A program made the position numbers and the translations under genes. Positions 6,035 to 13,926 of a stretch of 33,961 nt of DNA are shown here, piece after piece. The notes under the pieces are model-generated. The model was not told the origin of the DNA. It did no database searches and worked only from the letters and a program-made list of their open reading frames with translations. The DNA comes from Stenotrophomonas maltophilia (GTDB lineage: Bacteria > Pseudomonadota > Gammaproteobacteria > Xanthomonadales > Xanthomonadaceae). Positions within the stretch are counted from its first letter, which is position 1; each line of letters starts with the position of its first letter. The stretch is from positions 28,877 through 62,837 of the forward strand of contig NZ_RAVT01000014.1 in the NCBI RefSeq assembly GCF_013464915.1. The letters are read 5' to 3'.

Positions 6035-8611
6035 ATGCCTGCCGCCCACACTCCTGTCCTGAGCTCTCTTGCCGTCCTGATCGCGGCAACCCTCGCTGCG
6101 TCGCCCAGCCATGCCGCTGGAGCCGATGCAGACCCCACCACTACGGCGGCAACAGCGAATGTGGCTGCGTCCACGCTGGATGCCGTGGTGGTGACCGGCT
6201 CGCGCACCAGCACGCGCACGGTGAAGAACAGCTCCACGCCGATCGATGTGATCTCCGCTGAAGACCTCACCGCCACCGGCCAGGCCAACCTGCTGGAAGC
6301 ACTGCAACGCGCGCTGCCGTCACTCAGCCAGATCGGTGGCTACCAGAGCGACCAGGAGAGCCTGATCCGCGGCTACCAGCTGCGCAACCTGTCTCCGGGC
6401 TACACGCTGGTGCTGGTGAACGGCAAGCGTCGCAATGCCAGCGCTTACGTCAGTGGCGCAAACGGGGGTGGCTTTCCGGGCCATGCCTGGGCCGACCTGG
6501 CGCTGATTCCGGTCTCGGCCATCGACCACGTGGAAGTGCTGCGCGATGGTGCATCGGCCATCTATGGCTCGGACGCGATCACCGGCGTGGTCAACGTGAT
6601 CCTCAAGTCACAGGCACACGGCGGCGAGTTCGCCGTGGAAAGCGGGCAGAGCATCGACGGCGATGGTTCGCGTACCAGCGTACGTGCCAACGTGGGCCTG
6701 CCGTGGGGCGCCGATGGCTTCGTCAACCTGTCCGGCGAGAGCACGCGCCAGCATCATGCGATCCGTACCCGCCGCTACATCGACGGCTACCTGAGCTATC
6801 CAGCGGTGGATGCGACCGGCAACCGGGTGGCGCTGCGGCCAAACAACCGGCTACCGGCAGGTGCATCGCCGAACCCGGCCGAGGCCAACCGCAATGCCGA
6901 GGCCAACACCATCCTCAGTTCCCCGTCGTATGCGCTGAAGGCGTTTGCGGTGAACGTGGGCCATGGCCTGGGCGAGAGCGCGCAGTTCTACGCCAATGCC
7001 ACGGCCAGCGACCGCACCGCGCAGGCGATCCAGAACTTCCGCCTGCCGGCGACGATCTTCACCACCTACAAGGCACCCGGCGTGCTGAGTGTGTTTCCCG
7101 ATGGCTTCCTGCCTGTGCTGGAAACCAAGGAGAAGCAGTACACCGGTACCGCGGGCGTGAAAGGCCAGGTTGCGGGATGGGACTACGACGCCAGCCTGAC
7201 CGGCAACCGCAGCACGGTGCGCACCTATACCCGTAATTCGGTGAACTACTCGCTGCCGTACCCCGGCTCGCCCACCGACTTCTACGACGGCAAGCTGGAC
7301 TACCAGCAGGGAATCGCCAACCTGGACCTGCGGCGTGGCTTCGAGGTGGCGGCGTTCGCCTCGCCGCTGGAAGTGAGCGCGGGCGCCGAGTACCAGCACG
7401 AGAAGTACGAACGCGGGGCAGGGCAGTGGGAGTCGTACACCGGCTTCGGTGCTGCTGCATTCGTGGGCTATTCCACCGCCGATGCGGTGAAAGCTACCCG
7501 AAACAGCAAGGCGGTCTATGTGGGCGCGGCCACCAACATCACCTCGCGCTGGTACCTGGATGCGGCCGCGCGCTGGGAAGACCATTCCGACTTCGGCAGC
7601 GTGTCCACCGGGCGCCTGACCACGCGTTTCGACTTCACCGATGCGCTGGGTGTTCGGGCCACGGTCAGCAATGGCTTCCATGCGCCCAGCCTGGGCGCGC
7701 AGTTCTACCAGGCCACCGGCAGCTGCCCCTGCGGCACCACGCTGGTGGCGCAGGTGTCTTCGCCGGCAGCGATCGCACTGGGTGCCACGCCGCTGAAGCC
7801 GGAGAAAGCCACCAACTACAGCCTGGGCGTGACCTGGGACCCGAGCCCGGCCTTCCACCTGGCAGTGGATGCGTACCAGATCGATATCCGTGGCCAGCTC
7901 GGGCAGTCCAGCCAGATCGGCTACAACGCGCAGGATCCGGCGCGCATCACCGACAACAGCGGCACGGTGCTGAGCGCGGCGCAGAAGAACACCATCGATG
8001 CACTGCTGGGGTCGGCGGGCATCAGCATCCTGCCGGGTGACGCGTTCTACGCAAGCTACTTCACCAACGTGGGCAATACCCGGACACGGGGTGTTGAGCT
8101 GACTCTGGAAGCGAACCAGGAAACGTCGTGGGGCAAGCTGCGCTGGAGCTACGCGGCCAACGTGGGGCGCACCACCATCCAGAAGGTCAGCGATGTTCCG
8201 GCGGCGCTGCAGGGGCTGCCGAACATCAATCTGCTGACCAGGAGCAGCGAGTACGCGTTGCGCTTCCGCACGCCCAGCTACACGCAGGTGGCCGGGCTGG
8301 GCTGGCAGAACGGGCGTTGGCGATCGAATGTCGATTTCACCTACTACGGCCCGATCAAGCGCCTGAACAACGGCGTGGAGTACAAGCAGCCGCCGGTGCT
8401 GGTGACCAATCTCTCCGGTGCCGTGGAACTGGGCGCGGGCTGGAGTGCAGCGCTGGGCATCAACAACGTGTTCGACAAGCGCACGCGCAAGGTGCCGGAG
8501 TACGCGCGCAGTGCCACCGACGTGGCCAGCATCGAGACGACCTGGGACAACGGCGATGTGCTGGGCAACATCGGTGCGTTCTGGTACGGGCGGGTCAGTT
8601 ACCGGTTCTGA
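6035..8611 (+). CDS. TonB-dependent outer-membrane receptor
   Basis: An 858-residue receptor. A signal peptide (residues about 1-27) starts at ATG 6035 with SSLAVLIAATLAASPSHAAGA. LDAVVVTGSR (about 49-57) starts the mature N-terminus near the TonB-box region. The plug follows to about residue 170, with VLRDGASAIYGSDAITGVVNVILK as the typical plug signature, and then the 22-strand barrel, ending in NVFDKR and the terminal aromatic SYRF. The ligand is unknown. It is the first gene of the same-strand FMN-monooxygenase/ABC importer cluster, so a sulfur-containing amino acid or related compound is a reasonable guess. Two GTAG hairpins separate it from the FMN reductase and may uncouple its expression from the enzymes. 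Confidence 0.93.
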   Translation: MPAAHTPVLSSLAVLIAATLAASPSHAAGADADPTTTAATANVAASTLDAVVVTGSRTSTRTVKNSSTPIDVISAEDLTATGQANLLEALQRALPSLSQIGGYQSDQESLIRGYQLRNLSPGYTLVLVNGKRRNASAYVSGANGGGFPGHAWADLALIPVSAIDHVEVLRDGASAIYGSDAITGVVNVILKSQAHGGEFAVESGQSIDGDGSRTSVRANVGLPWGADGFVNLSGESTRQHHAIRTRRYIDGYLSYPAVDATGNRVALRPNNRLPAGASPNPAEANRNAEANTILSSPSYALKAFAVNVGHGLGESAQFYANATASDRTAQAIQNFRLPATIFTTYKAPGVLSVFPDGFLPVLETKEKQYTGTAGVKGQVAGWDYDASLTGNRSTVRTYTRNSVNYSLPYPGSPTDFYDGKLDYQQGIANLDLRRGFEVAAFASPLEVSAGAEYQHEKYERGAGQWESYTGFGAAAFVGYSTADAVKATRNSKAVYVGAATNITSRWYLDAAARWEDHSDFGSVSTGRLTTRFDFTDALGVRATVSNGFHAPSLGAQFYQATGSCPCGTTLVAQVSSPAAIALGATPLKPEKATNYSLGVTWDPSPAFHLAVDAYQIDIRGQLGQSSQIGYNAQDPARITDNSGTVLSAAQKNTIDALLGSAGISILPGDAFYASYFTNVGNTRTRGVELTLEANQETSWGKLRWSYAANVGRTTIQKVSDVPAALQGLPNINLLTRSSEYALRFRTPSYTQVAGLGWQNGRWRSNVDFTYYGPIKRLNNGVEYKQPPVLVTNLSGAVELGAGWSAALGINNVFDKRTRKVPEYARSATDVASIETTWDNGDVLGNIGAFWYGRVSYRF

Positions 8612-8625
8612 GGTTCGGGCCAAAG

Positions 8626-8685
8626 GCAGCCGAGCATGGCTCGGCTCTACAAAGGCGAAAGCAGCCGAGCATGGCTCGGCTCTAC
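8626..8685 (+). repeat. Two direct copies of a GTAG hairpin repeat
   Basis: The same 25 bases occur at 8626-8650 and 8661-8685, 10 bp apart. Each contains AGCCGAGC-ATG-GCTCGGCT and ends in CTAC (GTAG head on the minus strand). The second copy ends three bases before the Shine-Dalgarno sequence of the FMN reductase. They probably act as transcript stabilisers or attenuators between receptor and enzyme genes. Confidence 0.85.
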
Positions 8686-8698
8686 ATGGGAGCAGTTC

Positions 8699-9280
8699 AT
8701 GTCTTCTGCATTGAAGGTGGTTGCAGTGGTGGGGTCGCCGACCAGTTCGGCGACGTCGCGCACGTTGCTGCTGGTGCGGCATCTGCTGGAGTCGTTGCAG
8801 CAGCGGGTGCATGCCAGCGTGGATCTGGTGGAGCTTGCGCCGATTGCGCGCTCGCTGGGGCAGTCGTTGTCGCGCGACGAAGTGGAGCCCGCCGTGGAGC
8901 AGGCGCTGCAGACGATCGAGTCCGCCGAGCTGCTGGTAGTGGCTGCACCGGTCTATCGAGGATCGTATCCAGGACTGTTCAAGCACCTGGTCGACTTCAT
9001 CGGGCTGGAAGCGCTGGTGGATACGCCGGTACTGCTGGCGGCGACTGGTGGCAGCGAGCGCCATGCGCTGGTGATCGACCACCAGCTGCGGCCGTTGTTC
9101 AGTTTCCTGCAGGCGCACACGCTGCCGATCGGGGTGTATGCCACGCCGGCTGATTTCGATGGCGACCGTATCAACAGTGCGGCCTTGCAGGCGCGCATCA
9201 CGCTGGCGACCGAGCGCGCGGCCGGGCATCTGGCCACGCAGGCGTTGGCGGCACCCGCGCCGCTGCGACGCATCGCCTGA
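8699..9280 (+). CDS. msuE: NAD(P)H-dependent FMN reductase, MsuE type
   Basis: A 193-residue flavodoxin-like reductase. It supplies reduced FMN to two-component flavin monooxygenases, two of which are encoded just downstream. Motifs include GSPTSSATSRT (about residues 12-22) for flavin phosphate binding, APVYRGSYPGLFKHLVDFIG, and LLAATGGSERHALV followed by DHQLRPLF, all as in the MsuE subfamily. Start ATG 8699 has GGGAG six bases upstream; the upstream open frame is only translated repeat DNA. In known systems MsuE serves alkanesulfonate desulfonation, but the neighbours here point instead to C-S cleavage of N-acetylated cysteine thioethers. Confidence 0.9.
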   Translation: MSSALKVVAVVGSPTSSATSRTLLLVRHLLESLQQRVHASVDLVELAPIARSLGQSLSRDEVEPAVEQALQTIESAELLVVAAPVYRGSYPGLFKHLVDFIGLEALVDTPVLLAATGGSERHALVIDHQLRPLFSFLQAHTLPIGVYATPADFDGDRINSAALQARITLATERAAGHLATQALAAPAPLRRIA

Positions 9281-9436
9281 CGGCATAACCGGCGGCGCTT
9301 TGCTTATGGCCAAGGCGCATCTGCATGGCCGGATCTGACCGCCGATTGTCGCCTGGCATCGCTGCTGCGGCAGCTGGCATCTCTAGCATCGATACCGAAG
9401 CGGCATCGCATTGCCGCCCCCGATGAGGACGCCCCC

Positions 9437-9799
9437 GTGAGTCTGGACGCAACCGATAAGCCCATCCTGTTCCTGCTCGACCGTGAGTTCGAGGACGGCC
9501 AGATCCCCGGCCAGCGCTTCTTCTGCCGGCACAGCCTGTTGCTGGAGGGCGCGCTGTCGAGCATCGACGGCCTGGACGCGCAGTTGGACGTGCGCCGCAT
9601 CGGCTTCGCGCGGCCGCGCCGCGAGGTGATCGCCGAGATCGGTGAGCAGGACCAGTCGCTGCCGAAGCTGGTGCTGCCGCAGGGCGTGCGCAGCGAACTG
9701 GCCAGTGGCGCGCACCAGGATCGCCAGTACATCTCTGGTGCCGAACCGATCCTGGCTGCGCTGAACGGGTTGCTCGGCATCCCCGTAGCCCATCCCTGA
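9437..9799 (+). CDS. DUF3088-like thioredoxin-fold small protein
   Basis: A 120-residue protein with a GTG start and GAGGAC seven bases upstream. ILFLLDREFEDG, RFFCRHSLLLEGAL, DVRRIGFARPRREVI and QSLPKLVL match my memory of the DUF3088 family, which appears thioredoxin-like with a CxxC near residue 30. Here the motif is Cys-Arg-His-Ser, a monothiol CxxS form. It stands between the FMN reductase and the two monooxygenases, the relative place of the glutaredoxin-like redox protein (YtnI/CmoI) in the Bacillus S-alkylcysteine operon. A redox helper role is inferred; the family call is moderately secure. Confidence 0.75.
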   Translation: MSLDATDKPILFLLDREFEDGQIPGQRFFCRHSLLLEGALSSIDGLDAQLDVRRIGFARPRREVIAEIGEQDQSLPKLVLPQGVRSELASGAHQDRQYISGAEPILAALNGLLGIPVAHP

Positions 9800-9813
9800 G
9801 CGAGGACGCGACG

Positions 9814-10791
9814 ATGAGCTATCAGATCAGCGTATTGGACAAGAGCCCGGTGGCCGAGGGCGCCTCGCCGGAGCAGGCGCTGCGCAACAGCCTGCAGCTG
9901 GCGCAGCGCGCCGAGCAGCTGGGCTACCACCGGTACTGGTTCGCCGAACACCACGCAGCCCCAACGCTGGCCAGCCCGGCGCCGGAAGTGCTGGCGGCCT
10001 GGGTACTGGCACAGACCCGGCGCATCCGCATCGGCAGTGGCGGGGTGATGCTGCGCCACTATGCGCCGTACAAGGTGGCGGAGAATTTCAACCTGCTGGC
10101 GGCGCTGGCGCCAGGTCGCGTGGATCTTGGCGTGGGCAAGGCCCCTGGTGGCCTGCCGGCGTCGACCGCTGCACTGGCGGCGGGGCGGCCGGCGTTTGCC
10201 GATTTCGATCAGCAACTGCGCGACCTGGAGGGCTATCTGTCCGGCGCCGGAACCGAGGCGTTGGCACGCCCGGTTCCGCAGCAGGCACCAGAGCGCTTCC
10301 TGCTCGGCGCCAGTCCGCAGAGCGCGCAGCAGGCGGCCGACCTGGGCTGGCGCTTCGTCTACGCCGCGCACTTCGATGGCGACCCGAAGCACATCGAGGC
10401 GGCGTTCGACGCCTACCGCAGTGTCTCCACCCAGCCACCGTTGCTGGCGACGGTGGCCTTCGCCGCACCTACGGCCGAAGCGGCTTCGCGGCACATTGGA
10501 GCACTCCGGGTCTACAAGCTGCACCTCGGCCCCGGCCAAACGGTGAATCTGCCCAGTCCAGAGGCGGCTGCCGAGTACGCACGCCAGGTGGGCGTGGCCG
10601 ACTTCCGCATCGAGGAGACACGCCCCAGCGTGCTGTCCGGTGATGCGCAGCACGTGCGTGACGAACTGGACGCACTGCACCGGCGTTTCGGCGTGGGCGA
10701 ATTCATCCTCGACGCGCCGGTGGCCGACCTCGAGGCACGTCTGACTTCCCTTGAGCTGCTGTCGCCCGCGCCACGCGCGGCGGTGGCCTGA
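9814..10791 (+). CDS. Luciferase-like FMN monooxygenase, MsnO8 type
   Basis: A 325-residue bacterial-luciferase-like TIM-barrel flavoprotein. It begins ISVLDKSPVAEGASPEQALRNS and contains RYWFAEHHAAPTLASPAPEV and RIRIGSGGVMLRHYAPYKVAE, typical of the MsnO8 / 'group 1' LLM subfamily that includes B. subtilis YtmO (CmoO). It would use reduced FMN and oxygen, cytosolic. The SD GAGGA lies 8 bases upstream and it starts 14 bp after the DUF3088-like gene, so it is translationally grouped with it. The substrate is inferred from neighbours as an S-substituted cysteine derivative. Confidence 0.88.
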   Translation: MSYQISVLDKSPVAEGASPEQALRNSLQLAQRAEQLGYHRYWFAEHHAAPTLASPAPEVLAAWVLAQTRRIRIGSGGVMLRHYAPYKVAENFNLLAALAPGRVDLGVGKAPGGLPASTAALAAGRPAFADFDQQLRDLEGYLSGAGTEALARPVPQQAPERFLLGASPQSAQQAADLGWRFVYAAHFDGDPKHIEAAFDAYRSVSTQPPLLATVAFAAPTAEAASRHIGALRVYKLHLGPGQTVNLPSPEAAAEYARQVGVADFRIEETRPSVLSGDAQHVRDELDALHRRFGVGEFILDAPVADLEARLTSLELLSPAPRAAVA

Positions 10792-10809
10792 CCTGCAGGA
10801 GCGATTCCC

Positions 10810-12153
10810 ATGAGCACGACCCCGCGCCATATTCCGTTCGGCATCATGCTGCAGGGCCCCGGCAGCCACATGCACGCCTGGAAGCATCCCTCCAATCCGG
10901 CCGATGCCAGCGTCAATCTGCAGTTCTACATCGACATTGCGCGCACCGCCGAGGACAACGGCATCGCCTTTGGCTTCGTGGCCGATGGCCTGTACATCAA
11001 CGAGAAGTCGATCCCGCATTTCCTCAACCGCTTCGAGCCGATCTCGCTGCTGTCGGCGCTGGCCACGGCAACGAAGAAGATCGGCCTGGCGGGCACGCTG
11101 TCGACGTCCTACAGCGACCCGTTCACCGTGGCCCGCCAGTTCGCTTCGCTGGACCTGCTCAGCGGCGGCCGTGCGGGTTGGAACGTGGTGACCTCACCGC
11201 TGGAAGGTTCGGGCCGCAACTACGGCCGGCCACACCCGGAGCACGCGCTGCGCTACCAGATCGCCGATGAGTACCTGGACGTGGTGCAGGGGCTGTGGGA
11301 TTCATGGGACGACGATGCCTTCGTGCGCGAGCGCGACAGCGGCACCTTCTTCGCACCGGAGAAGTTCCGTCGCCTCGATCACAAGGGACGCTTCTTCCAG
11401 GTGGAGGGGCCGCTCAACATCCAGCGCTCGCCGCAGGGACAGCCGGTGATCTTCCAGGCCGGTTCGTCTGATGATGGCATTGCGTTGGCCGGCAAGTACG
11501 CCGACGCGGTGTTCACCCATTCGCCATCGCTGGAGGAGACCCGCGCGTTCACCCAGAAGGTGAAGAACTCTGCGATCGCCCACGGCCGCAGCGGCAATGA
11601 GGTGAAGATCTTCCCGGGCATCGGCCCCATCGTCGGCCGCACTGCCGAGGAGGCTGAAGCCAAATACCAGGCAATCGCCGCGCTGGCCACCTTGGAGGAT
11701 GCGCTGGCCTATCTCGGCCGCTTCTTCGATCACCATGATTTCAGCCAGTACGATCCGGACGCACCCTTCCCGGAGCTGGGCGACATCGGCAGCAATTCGT
11801 TCCGTTCCACCACCGACCGCATCAAGCAGGATGCGCGCGAGAAGGGGCTGAGCCTGAGGCAGGTGGCGCTGGAAGCAGTGAGCCCGCGGCCGAACTTCAT
11901 CGGCACGCCGGAGCATGTGGCCGATGAGCTGATCCGCTGGTTCGATGCCGGTGCCAGCGATGGCTTCATCCTTGGTTTCGCGGCACAGCGCGAAGGGCTG
12001 GACGATTTCGTGACCCAAGTGCTGCCGATCCTGCAGGCGCGTGGTTACCACCAGCGTGAACTGGAGGGGCAGACCCTGCGCGAGCATCTGGGCCTGCCAT
12101 ACAAGGCCAGCCGCCATGCGACCGATGCCGAACCGGCGCGGAAGGCAGGGTAA
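10810..12153 (+). CDS. NtaA/DmoA-family FMN-dependent monooxygenase (CmoJ/YxeK-like)
   Basis: A 447-residue member of the NtaA/SnaA/DszA family. Recognisable parts are FGIMLQGPGSHMHAWKHPSNP near the start, FVADGLYI, KKIGLAGTLSTSYSDPFTVAR (about residues 93-113), GRAGWNVVTSPLEGSGRNYG, FQAGSSDDGIALAGKYADAVF, and a C-terminal GASDGFILGF. In B. subtilis the relatives YtnJ/CmoJ and YxeK attack N-acetyl-S-alkylcysteine or N-acetyl-S-(2-succino)cysteine, oxidatively breaking the C-S bond. The following M20 deacylase and GNAT genes make this role likely here. GGAG lies eight bases upstream of the ATG; the stop is four bases before the next start. Confidence 0.9.
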   Translation: MSTTPRHIPFGIMLQGPGSHMHAWKHPSNPADASVNLQFYIDIARTAEDNGIAFGFVADGLYINEKSIPHFLNRFEPISLLSALATATKKIGLAGTLSTSYSDPFTVARQFASLDLLSGGRAGWNVVTSPLEGSGRNYGRPHPEHALRYQIADEYLDVVQGLWDSWDDDAFVRERDSGTFFAPEKFRRLDHKGRFFQVEGPLNIQRSPQGQPVIFQAGSSDDGIALAGKYADAVFTHSPSLEETRAFTQKVKNSAIAHGRSGNEVKIFPGIGPIVGRTAEEAEAKYQAIAALATLEDALAYLGRFFDHHDFSQYDPDAPFPELGDIGSNSFRSTTDRIKQDAREKGLSLRQVALEAVSPRPNFIGTPEHVADELIRWFDAGASDGFILGFAAQREGLDDFVTQVLPILQARGYHQRELEGQTLREHLGLPYKASRHATDAEPARKAG

Positions 12154-12157
12154 GGCG

Positions 12158-13378
12158 ATGAGCGGAGATAGTTCGGCAGCGCCGGGCCATGCCCGGCGGA
12201 ATCCCGCGTCCATCGGCGTACTGCCCGAAATCGCGGCACGCGCCGAGGCGGCCATCGCGATCCGCCATGACCTGCACCGGCACCCGGAGCTCGCCTTCGA
12301 GGAGCATCGCACCAGTGCCCGGGTGGCCGAGCTGCTGCAGCAGTGGGGCTATGAGGTGACCACCGGCCTCGGCGGCACCGGCGTGGTCGGCACGCTGCAG
12401 CGTGGACAGGGCAACCGTCGCCTCGGCCTGCGCGCCGACATCGACGCACTGCCGATACACGAGGACTCCGGCCTGGCCTACGCCAGCCAGACCGATGGAT
12501 TGATGCATGCCTGCGGCCACGATGGGCATACCGCCATACTGCTGTCCGCCGCGCATTACCTGGCCCACCACGGCGATATCGACGGCACCCTGCAACTGGT
12601 GTTCCAGCCGGCCGAGGAAACCGGTTCGGGGGCCTCGAAGATGATTGCCGACGGCCTGTTCGAACGCTTCCCGGTGGATGCGATCTATGGCCTGCACAAC
12701 TGGCCGGGCGTGCCGGTGGGGCACTTCGGCTTCGTCGATGGCCCGGCGATGGCGTCGGTGGACTGGGCGCGGCTGAAGGTGATCGGCAAGGGCGGCCACG
12801 GTGCCGAGCCGCAGGGCAGTGTCGATCCGATCCTGGTGGCGGCGCACATCATCACCGCCCTGCAGAGCGTGGTCTCGCGCAATGTCGATCCACGGCAGAT
12901 GGGCGTGGTCACCGTGGGCTCGATCCACGGCGGGCAGGCAGCCAATGTGATTCCGGACGTGGTGGAGATGAAACTGACCGTGCGCGCCTATCTGCCGGAG
13001 GTGCGTGACACCCTGCGGCGGCGGGTCACCGAGCTTGCCGAGCAGACCGCTGCCGCGTTCGGTGCGCGTGCCGAGATCGAATTCCCGCGCGGCTTCCCCA
13101 GCGTGATCAACCACCCGCAGCAGACCGCCTACATCCGCGAGGTGGCCGTGCAGGGCTTCGGCGTCGAACAGGTGGTTCCCGAATTTGCGCCGCGCACGGC
13201 CAGCGAGGATTTCGCCTTCCTGCTGCAGGCGCGCCCCGGCAGCTTCGTGTTCGTCGGCAACGGCGACAGCGCACCGCTGCACAGCCCGCGCTATGTGTTC
13301 AACGATGCGGCAATCGCACCCGCCGCCAGCCTGTGGGCGCGGCTGGCCGAAGACTATCTGGTGAAGGACGCGACATGA
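12158..13378 (+). CDS. M20-family amidohydrolase (N-acyl-cysteine deacylase candidate)
   Basis: A 406-residue zinc amidohydrolase of the HipO/YxeP type. HDLHRHPELAFEEH opens the conserved part. Metal-site motifs include RADIDALPI, MHACGHDGHT (Cys and His ligands), PAEETGSGASKMI (catalytic Glu), GLHNWP, and the C-terminal TASEDFAF. B. subtilis YxeP and HipO remove the N-acetyl group in S-alkylcysteine / 2-succinocysteine breakdown, the step expected here. ATG 12158 is chosen because it sits four bases after the previous stop. The first about 20 residues include a translated GTAG-type hairpin (12181-12197) and look non-conserved. It overlaps the GNAT gene by ATGA. Confidence 0.9.
   Translation: MSGDSSAAPGHARRNPASIGVLPEIAARAEAAIAIRHDLHRHPELAFEEHRTSARVAELLQQWGYEVTTGLGGTGVVGTLQRGQGNRRLGLRADIDALPIHEDSGLAYASQTDGLMHACGHDGHTAILLSAAHYLAHHGDIDGTLQLVFQPAEETGSGASKMIADGLFERFPVDAIYGLHNWPGVPVGHFGFVDGPAMASVDWARLKVIGKGGHGAEPQGSVDPILVAAHIITALQSVVSRNVDPRQMGVVTVGSIHGGQAANVIPDVVEMKLTVRAYLPEVRDTLRRRVTELAEQTAAAFGARAEIEFPRGFPSVINHPQQTAYIREVAVQGFGVEQVVPEFAPRTASEDFAFLLQARPGSFVFVGNGDSAPLHSPRYVFNDAAIAPAASLWARLAEDYLVKDAT
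12181..12197. repeat. REP-type hairpin inside the M20 amidohydrolase N-terminus
   Basis: GCCGGGC-CAT-GCCCGGC is a perfect 7-bp stem with CAT loop, the same core as the intergenic GTAG repeat at 1995-2015, but with CAG instead of GTAG at its head. It encodes about residues 8-14 (APGHARR) of the amidohydrolase and lies 23 bp after its start codon. Confidence 0.7.
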
Positions 13379-13926
13379 GCAGCAACGAACGCTTCCTCTA
13401 TACCGCGGTGGATGATCCGCTGGCACGGCCTCTTTTCGATGGCCTGGAGCAGGAGTACGACAGCCGCTACGCCGACGTGCGCCGACGCATCGGTTGCAGC
13501 GCCCGCGAGGAGCTGCAGCGCTACCCGGCGCAGGCCTTTGCTGCCCCGGTCGGTGCCTTCGTGCTGCTGCTGCGCGACGATGTGGCGATTTCCGGCGGTG
13601 CCTTCATGCCACACCGCGATCCGGATACCGCCGAGTTCAAGCGCATCTGGACGCTGCCGGGACTGCGCCGGCAGGGCATCGCGCGGCGCGTGCTGCAGGA
13701 GCTGGAGAACCAGGCGGCACGGCAGGGCTACCGGCGGGTGTTCCTGACCACCGGCTTCCGCCAGCCCGAGGCGGTCGGCCTGTACCTCAGCCATGGCTAC
13801 ACCGCGCTGTTCGATCTTGACGCGGATCCGGAAACCATCGCGCACCTGCCGTTCGAGAAGCTTCTTGGGCAACCGGCGGCAGTGCTTTCGCCATCGCAGG
13901 CCGTGCTGCACGGAGCCCACGCATGA
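13375..13926 (+). CDS. GNAT-family N-acetyltransferase
   Basis: A 183-residue GNAT acetyltransferase. The acetyl-CoA pyrophosphate loop appears as LRRQGIARRVLQELE (about residues 98-112), preceded by the beta-4 strand AEFKRIWTLPG and followed by GYRRVFLTTGFRQPEAVGLYLSHGY. The ATG overlaps the previous stop (ATGA), and its own stop overlaps the next start in the same way, so the three genes are translationally coupled. By analogy with B. subtilis YxeL/SnaA it would N-acetylate an imported S-substituted cysteine, making the monooxygenase substrate; that assignment is inferred from context. Confidence 0.88.
   Translation: MSSNERFLYTAVDDPLARPLFDGLEQEYDSRYADVRRRIGCSAREELQRYPAQAFAAPVGAFVLLLRDDVAISGGAFMPHRDPDTAEFKRIWTLPGLRRQGIARRVLQELENQAARQGYRRVFLTTGFRQPEAVGLYLSHGYTALFDLDADPETIAHLPFEKLLGQPAAVLSPSQAVLHGAHA

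Noticed and set aside
6851..9313. 820-residue open frame antisense to the TonB receptor and FMN reductase
   Set aside because: Composition is the Arg/Gln/His-rich pattern of a shadow frame in high-GC DNA, and it lies opposite two well-recognised genes.
9281..9436. Riboswitch or small RNA between msuE and the DUF3088-like gene
   Set aside because: No recognisable aptamer pattern or terminator; the 156-bp gap shows nothing I can support.
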